Assembly: GCF_000024025.1 (NCBI RefSeq)
Contig: NC_013131.1
Coordinates: 4,464,001 to 4,528,000 of the forward strand
Reading direction: 5' to 3'
Origin: Catenulispora acidiphila DSM 44928
Lineage (GTDB): Bacteria; Actinomycetota; Actinomycetes; Streptomycetales; Catenulisporaceae
Length of the DNA: 64,000 nt
Under the pieces are notes generated by a model. The model searched no databases and was not told the origin of the DNA. It saw only the letters and a list, made by a program, of their open reading frames with translations. The position numbers and the translations under genes were made by a program. Shown piece after piece: positions 8,289-17,143 of the stretch (within the stretch, counting starts at the first letter, position 1; each line of letters opens with the position of its first letter).

Positions 8289-9388
8289 TCGGCAGCAAGA
8301 CCCAGCAGTGGCCGGGACAGTCACTGGCCGAAGGCGCAGCCGGAATCGCCCTGCTGTACATGGAACGCGGCGACTTCGACGGCGCCAGGGCCCTCATCGA
8401 CCGTGCGGTGGCCGGCGGCGTCAGCGTCGCCGCCAACGCCAGCCTGTTCTACGGCGCACCAGCCCTGGAGTTCGTCCTATCCGCCGCCACCGCGCACGGC
8501 CTGCCCGTCCCCGCCTTGAGCGCGGTGCAAGCGGCCACCGACCGCATCGTCGCCGCGCGTCTGGAGGCGGCGGTGGTTCGCCGATCGCGCGGCGAGCTGC
8601 CGAACCTCTCAGAATTCGACCTCATCAGGGGCCTGGCTGGGTGCGGGGCGCTTCTTCTGCACCGCGGACAGGAGCCCCCGCAGCTCGCGGCTGTACTTTC
8701 CTACCTGGTCGACCTGACCCATCCGATCCGCGACGACGGGGAGGAGCTGCCGGGCTGGTGGGTCCCGACCGGCCCGAACGGCAAGCCATCAGAGGAGTTT
8801 CCCGGAGGCCATGGCAACAACGGGATGGCGCACGGGGTGGCCGGGCCGCTGGCGGTGCTCGCGCTCGCAATGCGCGCCGGGGTGGAAGTCCCCGGGCACC
8901 GCGAGGCCATCGAGCGGATCACAGCCTGGCTGGCCGTCTGGCAGCGCCCGTACTGGGTCACCCGCGAGCAGATCCGCACCCGGCAAGTCAGCGCCGTGCC
9001 GGCGCGGCCCTCTTGGTGCTACGGCGCGCTGGGCCTGGCGCGCGCTGAACAGCTGGCGGCCCTGGCCTTGGGCGACCGTTCTGCCGCTGCGGCGGCCGAG
9101 AATGCGGCCTACGCAGCCCTGACGGACCCGGGCGTTCGCGACCTGACCGGCGACGGCTCGCTGTGCCACGGGTGGGCCGGGCTGATCACTACTGCTGCGG
9201 CGATCGCCGAGGACTGCCCCGGACCTGCGTATCTGGCCGGCCCCATCGCCTTGCTTGCTACAGAACTGTCTGCCGCCGAAGTGGCGAAGGACGGATTCCT
9301 GGAGGGCAGCGCCGGAGGCGCCCTCGCTCTTCACCGCTTGAACAACGCCCCAGCCACCGGCTGGACGCGCGCACTGCTGATCGACTGA
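8285..9388 (+). CDS. lanC: Lanthionine synthetase C (cyclase)
   Basis: 367 residues. LanC proteins use zinc to activate precursor cysteines for addition onto dehydroalanine or dehydrobutyrine, forming the (methyl)lanthionine rings. The expected motifs are present: NGMAHGVAGPLAV near residue 178, PSWCYGALGLAR near 243 and SLCHGWAGL near 293, which supply the Cys, Cys and His zinc ligands. The first ATG overlaps the LanB stop. It should act with the LanB part (6099) and the elimination/methyltransferase protein (9410) on the precursor at 5840. Confidence 0.9.
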   Translation: MIGSKTQQWPGQSLAEGAAGIALLYMERGDFDGARALIDRAVAGGVSVAANASLFYGAPALEFVLSAATAHGLPVPALSAVQAATDRIVAARLEAAVVRRSRGELPNLSEFDLIRGLAGCGALLLHRGQEPPQLAAVLSYLVDLTHPIRDDGEELPGWWVPTGPNGKPSEEFPGGHGNNGMAHGVAGPLAVLALAMRAGVEVPGHREAIERITAWLAVWQRPYWVTREQIRTRQVSAVPARPSWCYGALGLARAEQLAALALGDRSAAAAAENAAYAALTDPGVRDLTGDGSLCHGWAGLITTAAAIAEDCPGPAYLAGPIALLATELSAAEVAKDGFLEGSAGGALALHRLNNAPATGWTRALLID

Positions 9389-9409
9389 CCGATTGCACAG
9401 GGAGAACCC

Positions 9410-11491
9410 ATGGAAACAACGACCTGGACACACGCGACCGTGACGCTCGGCGTGCACGGCCTGACCCCGGCCACCGCTGGCGCCATGTCGGCCGCACTAG
9501 AGTCAGCAATCGAGGACGGCGACATTGTCGGCTTCCACTTCCTGCGTAAGGACGGCGGGATGCGGCTGCGCGCGGCCGGTCCCAAGGCCGCCGACCGGTT
9601 GCCGTCCGTCCTGGACGGCTTGGCGGACCGTGGCTTGATCGCGGGGTGGATCTTCGGGATCTACGAGCCGGAGGTCGAGGCGTTCGGCGGCCCGGCCGGT
9701 ATGGACGCCGCCCACGACCTGTTCTGCGCCGACAGCCGTGCCGTACTGGCCCACCTCGCAGCGGTGCAGGCCGAAGGCCCGGGGGCTCGGGAGGCCGCTG
9801 TGCTGCTGCTGTCCACGCTGCTGCGCGGCGCGCAATTGGACTGGTACGAGATCGGTGACGTGTGGGCCAGGATCGCCGCCGAGCGACCGCCAGTCGACGC
9901 CGTGCCGGCAGGTGCCCAGCTGGCGCAGTCCTGCGCCGCGATGCTGGCCCTGATGCACGCCGACGCCGCGCACGTGAAGGTCGGGACCGGATGGGACACG
10001 CGGGTCCGGGCCTTCGCCGACGCCGGAGTCCGCGTGCGTGCTCTGGCCGACGACGGAACCCTTGGCCGCGGCCAAACGCCAGAGGTCGGGCTGCGAGCGG
10101 TCCTGGCCCACCACGCGATCTTCGCGCTCAACCGAGCCGGACTGACTAGTGCGCAGCAGGCCGAATTGGCGCTGCTGGCCAAGACGGTCGTGTTCTCGCC
10201 GCCGTCCGACGTGTCGCCCCCTGGTGCCGCTGCTCCCGCCGGTAGCGTCGTCCAGATGGAGTCCACCATCACCCCCACCGCCGCCGACCAAGCCTCCGAA
10301 CTGCGCGCCACCCTGGTCCAGAACCTCAAGGACGCGGACGTTCTGTCCGACCCGCGCATCGCCGACGCGTTCCTGGCCGTTGAGCGCCACAAGTTCCTGC
10401 CCGGCGTCGACCTCGCTACCGCGTATGCCGACGACGCTGTCACCGTCAAGACCGCTGACACGGGCATCGTCATCTCCGCCATTTCCCAGCCCACCATCGT
10501 GGCGACCATGCTCCGGCAGCTCGACCCGCAGCCCGGGGACCGCGTCTTGGAGGCGGGCGCGGCCACCGGCTACAACGCCGCGTTGATCGGAAACCTGGTC
10601 GGCCCCGACGGGTACGTGTGGACGATCGACGTCGACCAGGACCTCATCGACGGTGCGAACGCCCACCTGGCCGCAGCCGGGGTCGGCAACGTGACTGCGG
10701 TGCTGGGTGACGGTGGCGTGGGACTCCCCGAGCACGGTCCGTACGACCGGATCATCTTCACTGTCGGCGCGGGCGACGTGCCAGCCGTGATCCTGGACCA
10801 GCTCGCGCCCGGCGGACGCCTGGTTATCCCCGTGCGTATCCGGGGCGGGGTGTCCCGCGCGATCGCGCTTCAGCACAACGGCGACCAGTGGGTGTCGGTG
10901 TCCTCGGAGATGGCCACGTTCATGCCGCTGCGCAAGGGCATCGCCGACGACGAGCGCGTCATCACAGCCTTGAGCGATGACGGCGGCGTGACCCTACACA
11001 CCTACGCCGAGCAGAACGTGGACACCGCCGCGATTACCAAGGCGCTGGACTACCCGGGGTACGAGGTGTTCAGTGGCGTGAAGTTCCGCAAGGGGACGAC
11101 ATGGGAGTGGCTGAACCTGTGGCTGACGTGTGCCCTTCCCAGTGGCATCTCCCGCATGCCGGCATCCGGACCGGAGGTCGAGTCCGGGAAGATCCGTCCG
11201 CAGTTCCCGTGGGGCTCGATGGCCGCCGTCGAGGCTGACACCATCGCCTACCTGTCGATGCGTGAAGGCCAGGACGAGTCCGGCCGCTTCTGGGAGGCTG
11301 CGGTCATCGGCCACGGCCCGAACGCTGCGGCGCTGGCCGAGGCCACGGGCGAGCAGATCCGGGCCTGGAGCGAGGGACATCGCGACACCGTTCCCACGTT
11401 CCGCGTCGCCACCGGCCCCAGCCGGGAAACGCTCCACGGCCGGTTCACGGTCGCCAAGCCCGGAAGCCGGATCGCCCTGGACTGGGCCTGA
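9410..11491 (+). CDS. LanB elimination domain fused to an FxLD-system O-methyltransferase
   Basis: 693 residues. The first ~260 residues (IVGFHFLRKDGGMRLRAAG..., LDWYEIGDVWARI) match the thiopeptide-type/SpaB C-terminal elimination domain that removes glutamate from the modified precursor. From about residue 285 the protein is a protein-L-isoaspartate O-methyltransferase homologue: TIVATMLRQLDPQPGDRVLE then AGAATGYNAAL is the SAM-binding loop near residue 380. The last ~200 residues are an extension found in the 'methyltransferase, FxLD system' family. Related RiPP enzymes methylate an Asp in the cyclised peptide, leading to succinimide or isoaspartate; the two core aspartates of the precursor are the obvious candidates. 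GGGAGAA precedes the ATG. Confidence 0.88.
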   Translation: METTTWTHATVTLGVHGLTPATAGAMSAALESAIEDGDIVGFHFLRKDGGMRLRAAGPKAADRLPSVLDGLADRGLIAGWIFGIYEPEVEAFGGPAGMDAAHDLFCADSRAVLAHLAAVQAEGPGAREAAVLLLSTLLRGAQLDWYEIGDVWARIAAERPPVDAVPAGAQLAQSCAAMLALMHADAAHVKVGTGWDTRVRAFADAGVRVRALADDGTLGRGQTPEVGLRAVLAHHAIFALNRAGLTSAQQAELALLAKTVVFSPPSDVSPPGAAAPAGSVVQMESTITPTAADQASELRATLVQNLKDADVLSDPRIADAFLAVERHKFLPGVDLATAYADDAVTVKTADTGIVISAISQPTIVATMLRQLDPQPGDRVLEAGAATGYNAALIGNLVGPDGYVWTIDVDQDLIDGANAHLAAAGVGNVTAVLGDGGVGLPEHGPYDRIIFTVGAGDVPAVILDQLAPGGRLVIPVRIRGGVSRAIALQHNGDQWVSVSSEMATFMPLRKGIADDERVITALSDDGGVTLHTYAEQNVDTAAITKALDYPGYEVFSGVKFRKGTTWEWLNLWLTCALPSGISRMPASGPEVESGKIRPQFPWGSMAAVEADTIAYLSMREGQDESGRFWEAAVIGHGPNAAALAEATGEQIRAWSEGHRDTVPTFRVATGPSRETLHGRFTVAKPGSRIALDWA

Positions 11492-11492
11492 C

Positions 11493-12602
11493 ATGCCGGT
11501 CGACGCGATAGCACGCCGATTCCCGCTGGTGAGCCGGGTCAAGCCGCCGGGCCGGCCTCTGGCCGCCCGCGTCGCGGCCCTGGGGCGCACCCGGCGGGAA
11601 TCGGCGCCGGACGACCACTACCAGCAGATCGCGCTCGCCTCAGAGGTGTTCAACGTCGCCGCTCTCATCGCCTCGGACTGCGGCATGCCCCAACAGGCCC
11701 GCGACCTGTGCTGGCGTCAGTACGCGGTGTTCAACGCCGCCCGGCCGCTGAGCCCGCAGCTGGCCAAGCTCGCGCTTCAGCCGGTGCTGAACATCCCCCG
11801 GCAGATGATCCGCGACGGCAACGGAGTCGGCGCGTACGACGTTCTCCAAGAACTGCTTCGCGCAGCACAGGAGCGTCGGCAGGCCGACGTCGCCGGGTAC
11901 CGGATCGACATGGCCGACGTCACCCGCGACCAGGCGGACCACCACGCGGTCTGCACGCAGCTGTGGGCTGCGCTCGCGGCAGATGGAAGCCGGGCTCTGG
12001 CACAGGCCGGGCGCTGGGGCGAGGCCGCGGCCGCGCTCGCCGCACACAAGTTGGTCGGCAACAGGCTGCTGGACGGCCGCCAGATCGCGGTCATCTCGCT
12101 GCTGGAAAGGGGTCTCGTCGATCAGGCTGTGGCGATGGTCGACGCCAGCGCCATCACCGAGTCCTGGGAGAAGACGGCCGCGGTGGTCCTGCGTGCCTAC
12201 TGTGCCGCCTGGATGCCTGAAGGCGATCGGCACGTCGATGTTGCCGTGGGCGAGGCACTGACCCTCGTGGAGATCGCTGAGCCTACGACGGTGGTGTTTC
12301 GCGTACGCCTCGGGCTTACTGCACTCGACATCGCACAAGGCCGAACGTCGCTGGCGTCGCGCCTCCAAGCCGCTGTTATCGTCGCCGCCTGCACCGACGC
12401 CTATGCAGCACGAGAGGTTCTTGGCCGCGAAGCGAGCCACAGTTCAATGACCGCTCAAGACGTCAAAGCATTGGCTTCTATCGTCGACGCTTCTGGGTTC
12501 GGGCGGGGTGTGATGCCGCAGGAACAGGCGAGTCAGATGATGGAGTGCGTCGCTTCTGCCGAGGCCGACCTGCGTTCCCTCCTGGCTCGCCAACGCCGAT
12601 AG
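11493..12602 (+). CDS. Accessory helical-repeat protein of the lanthipeptide cluster
   Basis: 369 residues, starting 1 base after the stop of the methyltransferase gene, so clearly in the same operon. The sequence is almost all helical and alanine-rich, like a TPR array (QARDLCWRQYAVFNAARPL; AQAGRWGEAAAALAAHKL). I see no catalytic motif, signal peptide or membrane segment. Proteins of this kind accompany FxLD methyltransferases in actinomycete clusters. A role in holding the biosynthetic complex or in regulation is a guess. No transporter or protease gene is seen in the cluster. Confidence 0.65.
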   Translation: MPVDAIARRFPLVSRVKPPGRPLAARVAALGRTRRESAPDDHYQQIALASEVFNVAALIASDCGMPQQARDLCWRQYAVFNAARPLSPQLAKLALQPVLNIPRQMIRDGNGVGAYDVLQELLRAAQERRQADVAGYRIDMADVTRDQADHHAVCTQLWAALAADGSRALAQAGRWGEAAAALAAHKLVGNRLLDGRQIAVISLLERGLVDQAVAMVDASAITESWEKTAAVVLRAYCAAWMPEGDRHVDVAVGEALTLVEIAEPTTVVFRVRLGLTALDIAQGRTSLASRLQAAVIVAACTDAYAAREVLGREASHSSMTAQDVKALASIVDASGFGRGVMPQEQASQMMECVASAEADLRSLLARQRR

Positions 12603-13190
12603 CCAGCGCCGAGAAGAGTTTCGTTCGTATTCTGCCAGTCTGGTGTACGACATCGTGGCCCCAAGGGTCCGGGCAGCTTGCAACATCTCCTCTTCGTCCT
12701 GACGGCACCGCTCGCGACTAGGCAGGCACCAAGACGTTCGGCTCAACCAGGGAGACGGGCTCTCATTCCCAGTGTTCGAAACTAATGCGGGGACGCCGGG
12801 ACCGAACCATCTCCAGCCTTCGTATCCAGCGCCGAGCAATGACCAGGAGTGCGCGGGTTCTCATCGACAAGTGCGACGGCTCAGCTCGCGATGACCGTAG
12901 CCAGCGTCCCCAACAGCAGTACCAGGCCAGCGGCAACAGCTGATAGTGCTGGCCGCGCCAAGCGAGCTGGCGGACCATGACGTAGGCAGCGGCGGAGACG
13001 AACGCGATCGTCCTACCGCGCAGCAGTGTGTGCCCCGCCCCAGAATTCCCAGGTAGCCGCCGACCAGCCCAGAGAGCTTCACGTTGCCCCAGTGGGCGGA
13101 GCCAGATCAGACGCCTTACTGGGTCCGTTTCAGTTCAGAGTCTCAGAGTCAGCGATTTATACCGCATTTGGTCAGCTCCATACGGTCTCG
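12603..13190. other. Intergenic region, nothing supported
   Basis: 588 bases between convergent genes. Short minus-strand frames occur (for example 12763-13082) but lack ribosome binding sites and recognisable content. No clear terminator hairpin was found by eye. Confidence 0.5.
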
Positions 13191-14018
13191 CTACTGCGTG
13201 AGGTCAGCGAGGGCCGGGTGGTCGTCCAATGCCGGCAGTCCGTAGATGTACAAGGTGCTGAGCACTGTCAGGAGCGGCGTGAACGGGCCTGAGATCATCA
13301 GCGGGGTGGTGTCGTCGAAGGCCATGACCATGCGGTAGGCGGCCGGCTCGGGGTAGAACTCGGTGACGCCGCTGTAGTAGAAGCTCATCCAGCTGCCGTA
13401 GACGCTGCAGATCAGGCGTTCGTTGGTGGCGAGCACACGGGTCTGCTGGACGTCGCGCCAGCGTTGCATCGCTTCGGCCTGAGCTCTTTGGCGCTGTTGG
13501 CGGTTGCCGATCGCGGTCAGGGCGTAGCCGGCGAGCACAAACCCGGCGGACCCCCAGAAGAAGCCGTTGGCCTGGGTATACGAACCGTCTCCGCCGTAGA
13601 AGCGGCCGTAGTGTGCTGGGACGTCCAGGTACACCTCTTCGCCGTCATTCAGGACGATGCCCCATAGCTTCAGAGCTGGCGGCCGGTTCCCGGCTTTGAG
13701 ATCGGCGGCCAGACGGCGGCCGTCGAGCCATGCCTGGTTGGCCGTGGCCTGGAGCTGTTGGTGGTGAAGCTTGGCGGTGAACTGTCCGCGTGAACGCTGC
13801 CGGTCTCGCCGGGACTGCGCTGCGAAGTAGATCGCCGAAACCATTGCCAGCACGAGCACACAGAGCGCGGCAAGCCAGCCGAGGATGAACCCGCCCGCGA
13901 CGTGATGAGTGGCCTTGTATTCGGTGGTCTGCCCTGCCGCTTTGTCGACCGCGACCATGACGGCCAGTGCGGCACATGCCACTGCTCCCGCGGCGATCGA
14001 GCGCCAGAACCGCTTCAT
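13191..14018 (-). CDS. Uncharacterised membrane protein
   Basis: 275 residues. The start at 14018 is chosen because AAAGGCGGGGGC immediately precedes it. There are three likely membrane helices: residues 8-25 (AAGAVACAALAVMVAV), about 43-67 (GWLAALCVLVLAMVSAIYFA) and about 140-160 (FFWGSAGFVLAGYALTAIG). An Arg-rich cytoplasmic stretch (SRRDRQRSRGQF) follows the second. The C-terminal part (SVYGSWMSFYYSGVTEFYPE) is soluble and aromatic-rich. I do not recognise a domain with a known function. Confidence 0.7.
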   Translation of the reverse strand: MKRFWRSIAAGAVACAALAVMVAVDKAAGQTTEYKATHHVAGGFILGWLAALCVLVLAMVSAIYFAAQSRRDRQRSRGQFTAKLHHQQLQATANQAWLDGRRLAADLKAGNRPPALKLWGIVLNDGEEVYLDVPAHYGRFYGGDGSYTQANGFFWGSAGFVLAGYALTAIGNRQQRQRAQAEAMQRWRDVQQTRVLATNERLICSVYGSWMSFYYSGVTEFYPEPAAYRMVMAFDDTTPLMISGPFTPLLTVLSTLYIYGLPALDDHPALADLTQ

Positions 14019-14440
14019 GCCCCCGCCTTTCCTGTTCGAGCCTTGACCTGGAGGTCCGTGCGGCGCAGCAGAAACCCTGTCCACGACGTCAGGATTAACC
14101 TTTCGGCCTTGCTGCTTCGTTGGCTTGTTGTAGTGGCTCGAACGCTCACGAGTAGACAGAGTAGCGACTCGTCCGAGACCCAGATGCGTTAGAGCCGCCG
14201 GTCCTGGGGGATGAGGCGGTGGCATTTGGGCGTGCGAACCGCGCTGGATGCTGTGGAGATCGACTCGGCAGGGCGGTGGTCTGAGTCGTGATATCGGCCG
14301 CGTCCGCCACGGAGGTCACGGGCATGTCGGTGTTCTCGGCCCACAGCCGGGGTCAGCTGTGCTCCTGACGGCAGGCCAGGTTGGTAGCGCTAGAGGTGGC
14401 TGCGCTCGTCGTGGGACTCGGCGCCGTCGCTGCCGCCGTA
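14019..14440. other. Intergenic region
   Basis: About 420 bases between two leftward genes. It should hold the promoter of the membrane protein at 13191. No RNA gene, hairpin or small coding region is convincing. Confidence 0.5.
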
Positions 14441-14757
14441 TTAATCGTCGAATTCGCCGTTTTTGGCACCGTCGATGAAGCATTGCCATTCGAACCGTGA
14501 GAAAGCCAGTATCGACCCGGAGGGATCTTTGCTGTCGCGGACCTCGCGGCGACCGTCTGTGTGGCTCCGCATCTCTACGCAGCCACTGCCGCTACCGCTC
14601 GCCTGGGCCTTGCGCCATGCGCCCCATTGGTCCATTGGTCCATTGGTCCATTGGTCCATTGGTCCATTGGTCCATTGGTCCATTGGTCCATTGGTCCATT
14701 GGTCCCTGCAGAATTATCTATGCTGCCATCGTGAAAGTGGGGGATGTCGGTCGGCAT
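14441..14757 (-). pseudogene. DUF397 protein gene, frame broken by an 8-bp tandem repeat (probable OFF phase)
   Basis: The natural start is ATG 14757, preceded by GAAGGG 8 bases upstream, giving MPTDIPHFHDGSIDNSAG. The frame then enters ten copies of an 8-bp repeat (14624-14703) and leaves it in the wrong frame. In another frame the DUF397 domain is intact after the repeat (GSGSGCVEMRSHTDGRREVR, then DSKDPSGSILAFSRFEW, ending GEFDD). From 14441 to 14757 is 317 nt (317 mod 3 = 2); losing one unit (309 nt, 102 residues) or gaining two restores one frame. Each unit also carries an ATG on this strand, so weak internal starts are possible. DUF397 proteins usually partner XRE regulators; here it lies 58 bp downstream of an NLR-like gene on the same strand. 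Confidence 0.75.
14624..14703. repeat. 8-bp tandem repeat (10 perfect copies) inside the DUF397 gene
   Basis: The unit CCATTGGT (plus strand) is repeated ten times without change, plus two further matching bases. Three units encode a repeating octapeptide (MDQWTNGP). Because 8 is not divisible by 3, slippage by one unit shifts the reading frame. Confidence 0.95.
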
Positions 14758-14815
14758 GTTATTTCCCTTCATCCGAAAGTGTTTCCAGCGCCACGGTCGC
14801 GCCACCATGGTGAAA

Positions 14816-17083
14816 CTAGACGAGCTCGGCACCATTGGATAGGCCCTCGATAGGCAGTCCCAGCGCAGCGTGCAGTGATGAAGCCCAGCGCTCGAAGTCA
14901 GCGGCTTCATCCTGGCGCCCCAAGCTGCGGTATGCCTTCGCCGCGCCAGCGATGGCCCGGGCCTCGTTCACTCGGTCGCCGAGCGTGCGCTGGATCACTG
15001 CGGCACGCTGGTAGTAGGCCAGGGCCTCGTCGGCGCGGTCGACCGCCTGTAGGGATCTGGCGCGTGCGATGAACGCAGCGCCTTCAAAACCACGATTGTC
15101 CAGTTCGTCGGCGACTTCGATGGCCAGTGCCGCGTAGCGCTCAGCTTCGGAGGCATGCCCGGTGCTGAGCTGGGTGTTGCAGATGGAGATGAGAACGTGG
15201 AAGCGACCGACGGCGTCGCCGGCGTCTGTATGCAGCATGAGCGACTGTTGGAATGCTGCGAGCGCCTCGTCGGCGTCCCCGGTCGCGAGCCGGACACATC
15301 CGATTCCCTCGACGGGGTAGCCCAGGAAACTGTTTAGGTGCTCGGTCCGGCACAGGTCGATCGAGGCTTGGAACGTGTTCATGGCTGCTTCGAAATCACC
15401 CGCGTCATGCTGCAGGAACCCGATGAGGTCCAGAAGCCAGGCTTGTCCGTGGAGATCTTCGCGTTGCTCGTGGATCGCGAGGGCGGCGTTGTAGTACCCG
15501 GAGGCCTCATCGAGGCGGTGTGATTGACGGCACGCCATTCCTAGGGAGGCGAGCAGCGCGGCTTGACCGACGAGGTCGCCGCTGCGTTTGGCGGCGGCAA
15601 GGCCGGGACGGGTGATCACGAACCAGTCGTCGAAGTATCCGTTGTCGGCGTATACGAAGCTCAAGGCTGCAGGAAGCTGCCATGCATGGCGGTCGAGTCC
15701 GAGTCGCTCCGCCAGGCGCACCGCCTCGATCAGGTTCGCGCGTTCAGTACGGAACCAGGACAGGGCCGATGGATAGTCGGAGAACGACGGAGGTGCCACG
15801 GCGGAGTCGGGGGCGTCGACCGGCGCGTGATGCGCGGCCTGCTCATAGGGCGCCGAGGCACGGACGGCCTCGGCGCCCTGGACGTACCAGTCCAGCAAGC
15901 GGCCCAGGGCTTGGACATTCTCCTGGTCGGTGTCCGCCTCGTCTGCTTGGTCGGCGGCGTAGGCGTGCAGCAGGTCGTGGACCTGGAATCGGTCCCGGTC
16001 GAGCTGCGTGATCAGGTGTGCGGCAGCCAGATCGTCGAGCAATCGTGCGGCGGCGCGTGGTTGTACGCCGGCCAGCGCGGCCGCCGCACCGACGGCAAAC
16101 TCGGCGGTCGGGTGCAGGCCCAGCAGCCGGAACATCCGCGACGCCGGTTCCCGCAGTGCGCGGTAGGACCATGCGAACACCGTCCGCACCGCGTCCGCCT
16201 CCGCCGCGTCCTCGGAGGACAGGGCGTCCCACATCGAGGATTCGTTGCGCAGATCCGCGATGAGGTCGGTCAACGGCATCCGGGGCCGGGCAGCGGCGCG
16301 TTCGGCGGCGATCCGCAAGGCCAGAGGCAGCCTGGCGCACAAGCCGGCCAACTCCGCGACGTCCGCCTCGTCGTCGGCGCGCTGAGCGCCGATCGCGGTG
16401 GTCAGCAGCATGACCGCGTCGTGTTCGGCGAAGACGTCGGCGGTTATTCGGGCAGCACCCTCCCTGGCGATGAGAGCGGACAGCCGACTGCGCGACGTGA
16501 TGAGGGTGACGCAGCCCGCCGCACCGGGCAGCAAGGGTCTGACCTGCTCACTGTCGGCGGCATTGTCCAACACGATCAGCAGTCGCTTGTCCGCGACCAG
16601 CGATCGGAAAAGCGCGGCCCGTGCATCGGTGTCACTTGGAGTCATAGCCGCAGGAACCCCGAGCGCCTCGATGAAGTGGCCGAGGATATCTGCCGGTGCG
16701 GCCGGTGATCCTTGATCGAAGCCGTGTAGATTCGCGTGCAGCTGGCCGTCGGGGAAGCGATCGCGGTTTCGGTGTGCCCAGTGCAGCGCCAGCGAGGTCT
16801 TGCCTACGCCTGCCGTACCGGAAACGACCATAACAGGACCCTGAGTGCCTGCCACTCCTTCCTCGCTGCCGGCCTCGGGTGCCGGCGCCAACGCGTCGTC
16901 GAGTGCTTTGAGATCGGCCACCCGGTTCACGAAACCTCGCACGTCCCCCGGCAGCTGTCTCGGAGTTGGTGCCGGTGCTCGCGTCGCGGAGTGGAAGTGG
17001 ATGTCGCCGCTGATGTCCCGCGCCTGTATGACGTCGCGCGCCGAACCGCTCATCTCCGACTGCGTGTTGTCGTGACTGCTCAC
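14816..17083 (-). CDS. NLR-like STAND NTPase (NB-ARC plus TPR) with N-terminal amyloid-type motif
   Basis: 755 residues. The N-terminal 30 residues hold SGSARDVIQARDISGDIHFH, of the RHIM-like amyloid signalling type known from bacterial NLR proteins. The NTPase follows: P-loop GTAGVGKTS near residue 90, Walker B RLLIVLDNAADSEQ, a sensor-like LITSRSRL and the GLPL-type LCARLPLALRIAAE. The second half is a TPR array (DEASGYYNAALAIHEQ; ADEALAYYQRAAVIQRTLGD), the likely ligand sensor. By analogy, ligand binding causes oligomerisation and the N-terminal motifs template fibril formation in an effector. The effector at 17144, 60 bp upstream on the same strand, has a related motif. SARP-type regulators share the NB-ARC/TPR layout but this protein lacks their DNA-binding domain. 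Confidence 0.85.
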   Translation of the reverse strand: MSSHDNTQSEMSGSARDVIQARDISGDIHFHSATRAPAPTPRQLPGDVRGFVNRVADLKALDDALAPAPEAGSEEGVAGTQGPVMVVSGTAGVGKTSLALHWAHRNRDRFPDGQLHANLHGFDQGSPAAPADILGHFIEALGVPAAMTPSDTDARAALFRSLVADKRLLIVLDNAADSEQVRPLLPGAAGCVTLITSRSRLSALIAREGAARITADVFAEHDAVMLLTTAIGAQRADDEADVAELAGLCARLPLALRIAAERAAARPRMPLTDLIADLRNESSMWDALSSEDAAEADAVRTVFAWSYRALREPASRMFRLLGLHPTAEFAVGAAAALAGVQPRAAARLLDDLAAAHLITQLDRDRFQVHDLLHAYAADQADEADTDQENVQALGRLLDWYVQGAEAVRASAPYEQAAHHAPVDAPDSAVAPPSFSDYPSALSWFRTERANLIEAVRLAERLGLDRHAWQLPAALSFVYADNGYFDDWFVITRPGLAAAKRSGDLVGQAALLASLGMACRQSHRLDEASGYYNAALAIHEQREDLHGQAWLLDLIGFLQHDAGDFEAAMNTFQASIDLCRTEHLNSFLGYPVEGIGCVRLATGDADEALAAFQQSLMLHTDAGDAVGRFHVLISICNTQLSTGHASEAERYAALAIEVADELDNRGFEGAAFIARARSLQAVDRADEALAYYQRAAVIQRTLGDRVNEARAIAGAAKAYRSLGRQDEAADFERWASSLHAALGLPIEGLSNGAELV

Positions 17084-17143
17084 CGCGCGGGATCCCCGTT
17101 TCGTCGTTGGTGAGATTGAGCCGGACCGCGAGGTTTTGATCGC

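Noticed and set aside
9503-10876. 457-codon minus-strand frame opposite the methyltransferase fusion gene
   Set aside because: A shadow frame common in high-GC DNA; its content is low-complexity and the plus-strand gene has clear domains.
14497-14853. Plus-strand frames across the 8-bp repeat (HWSIGPLV repeats)
   Set aside because: Repeat translation only; the DUF397 domain is on the minus strand.
15563-16708. 381-codon plus-strand frame opposite the NLR-like gene
   Set aside because: Gly/Arg-rich shadow of the NLR gene on the other strand; no conserved motif.
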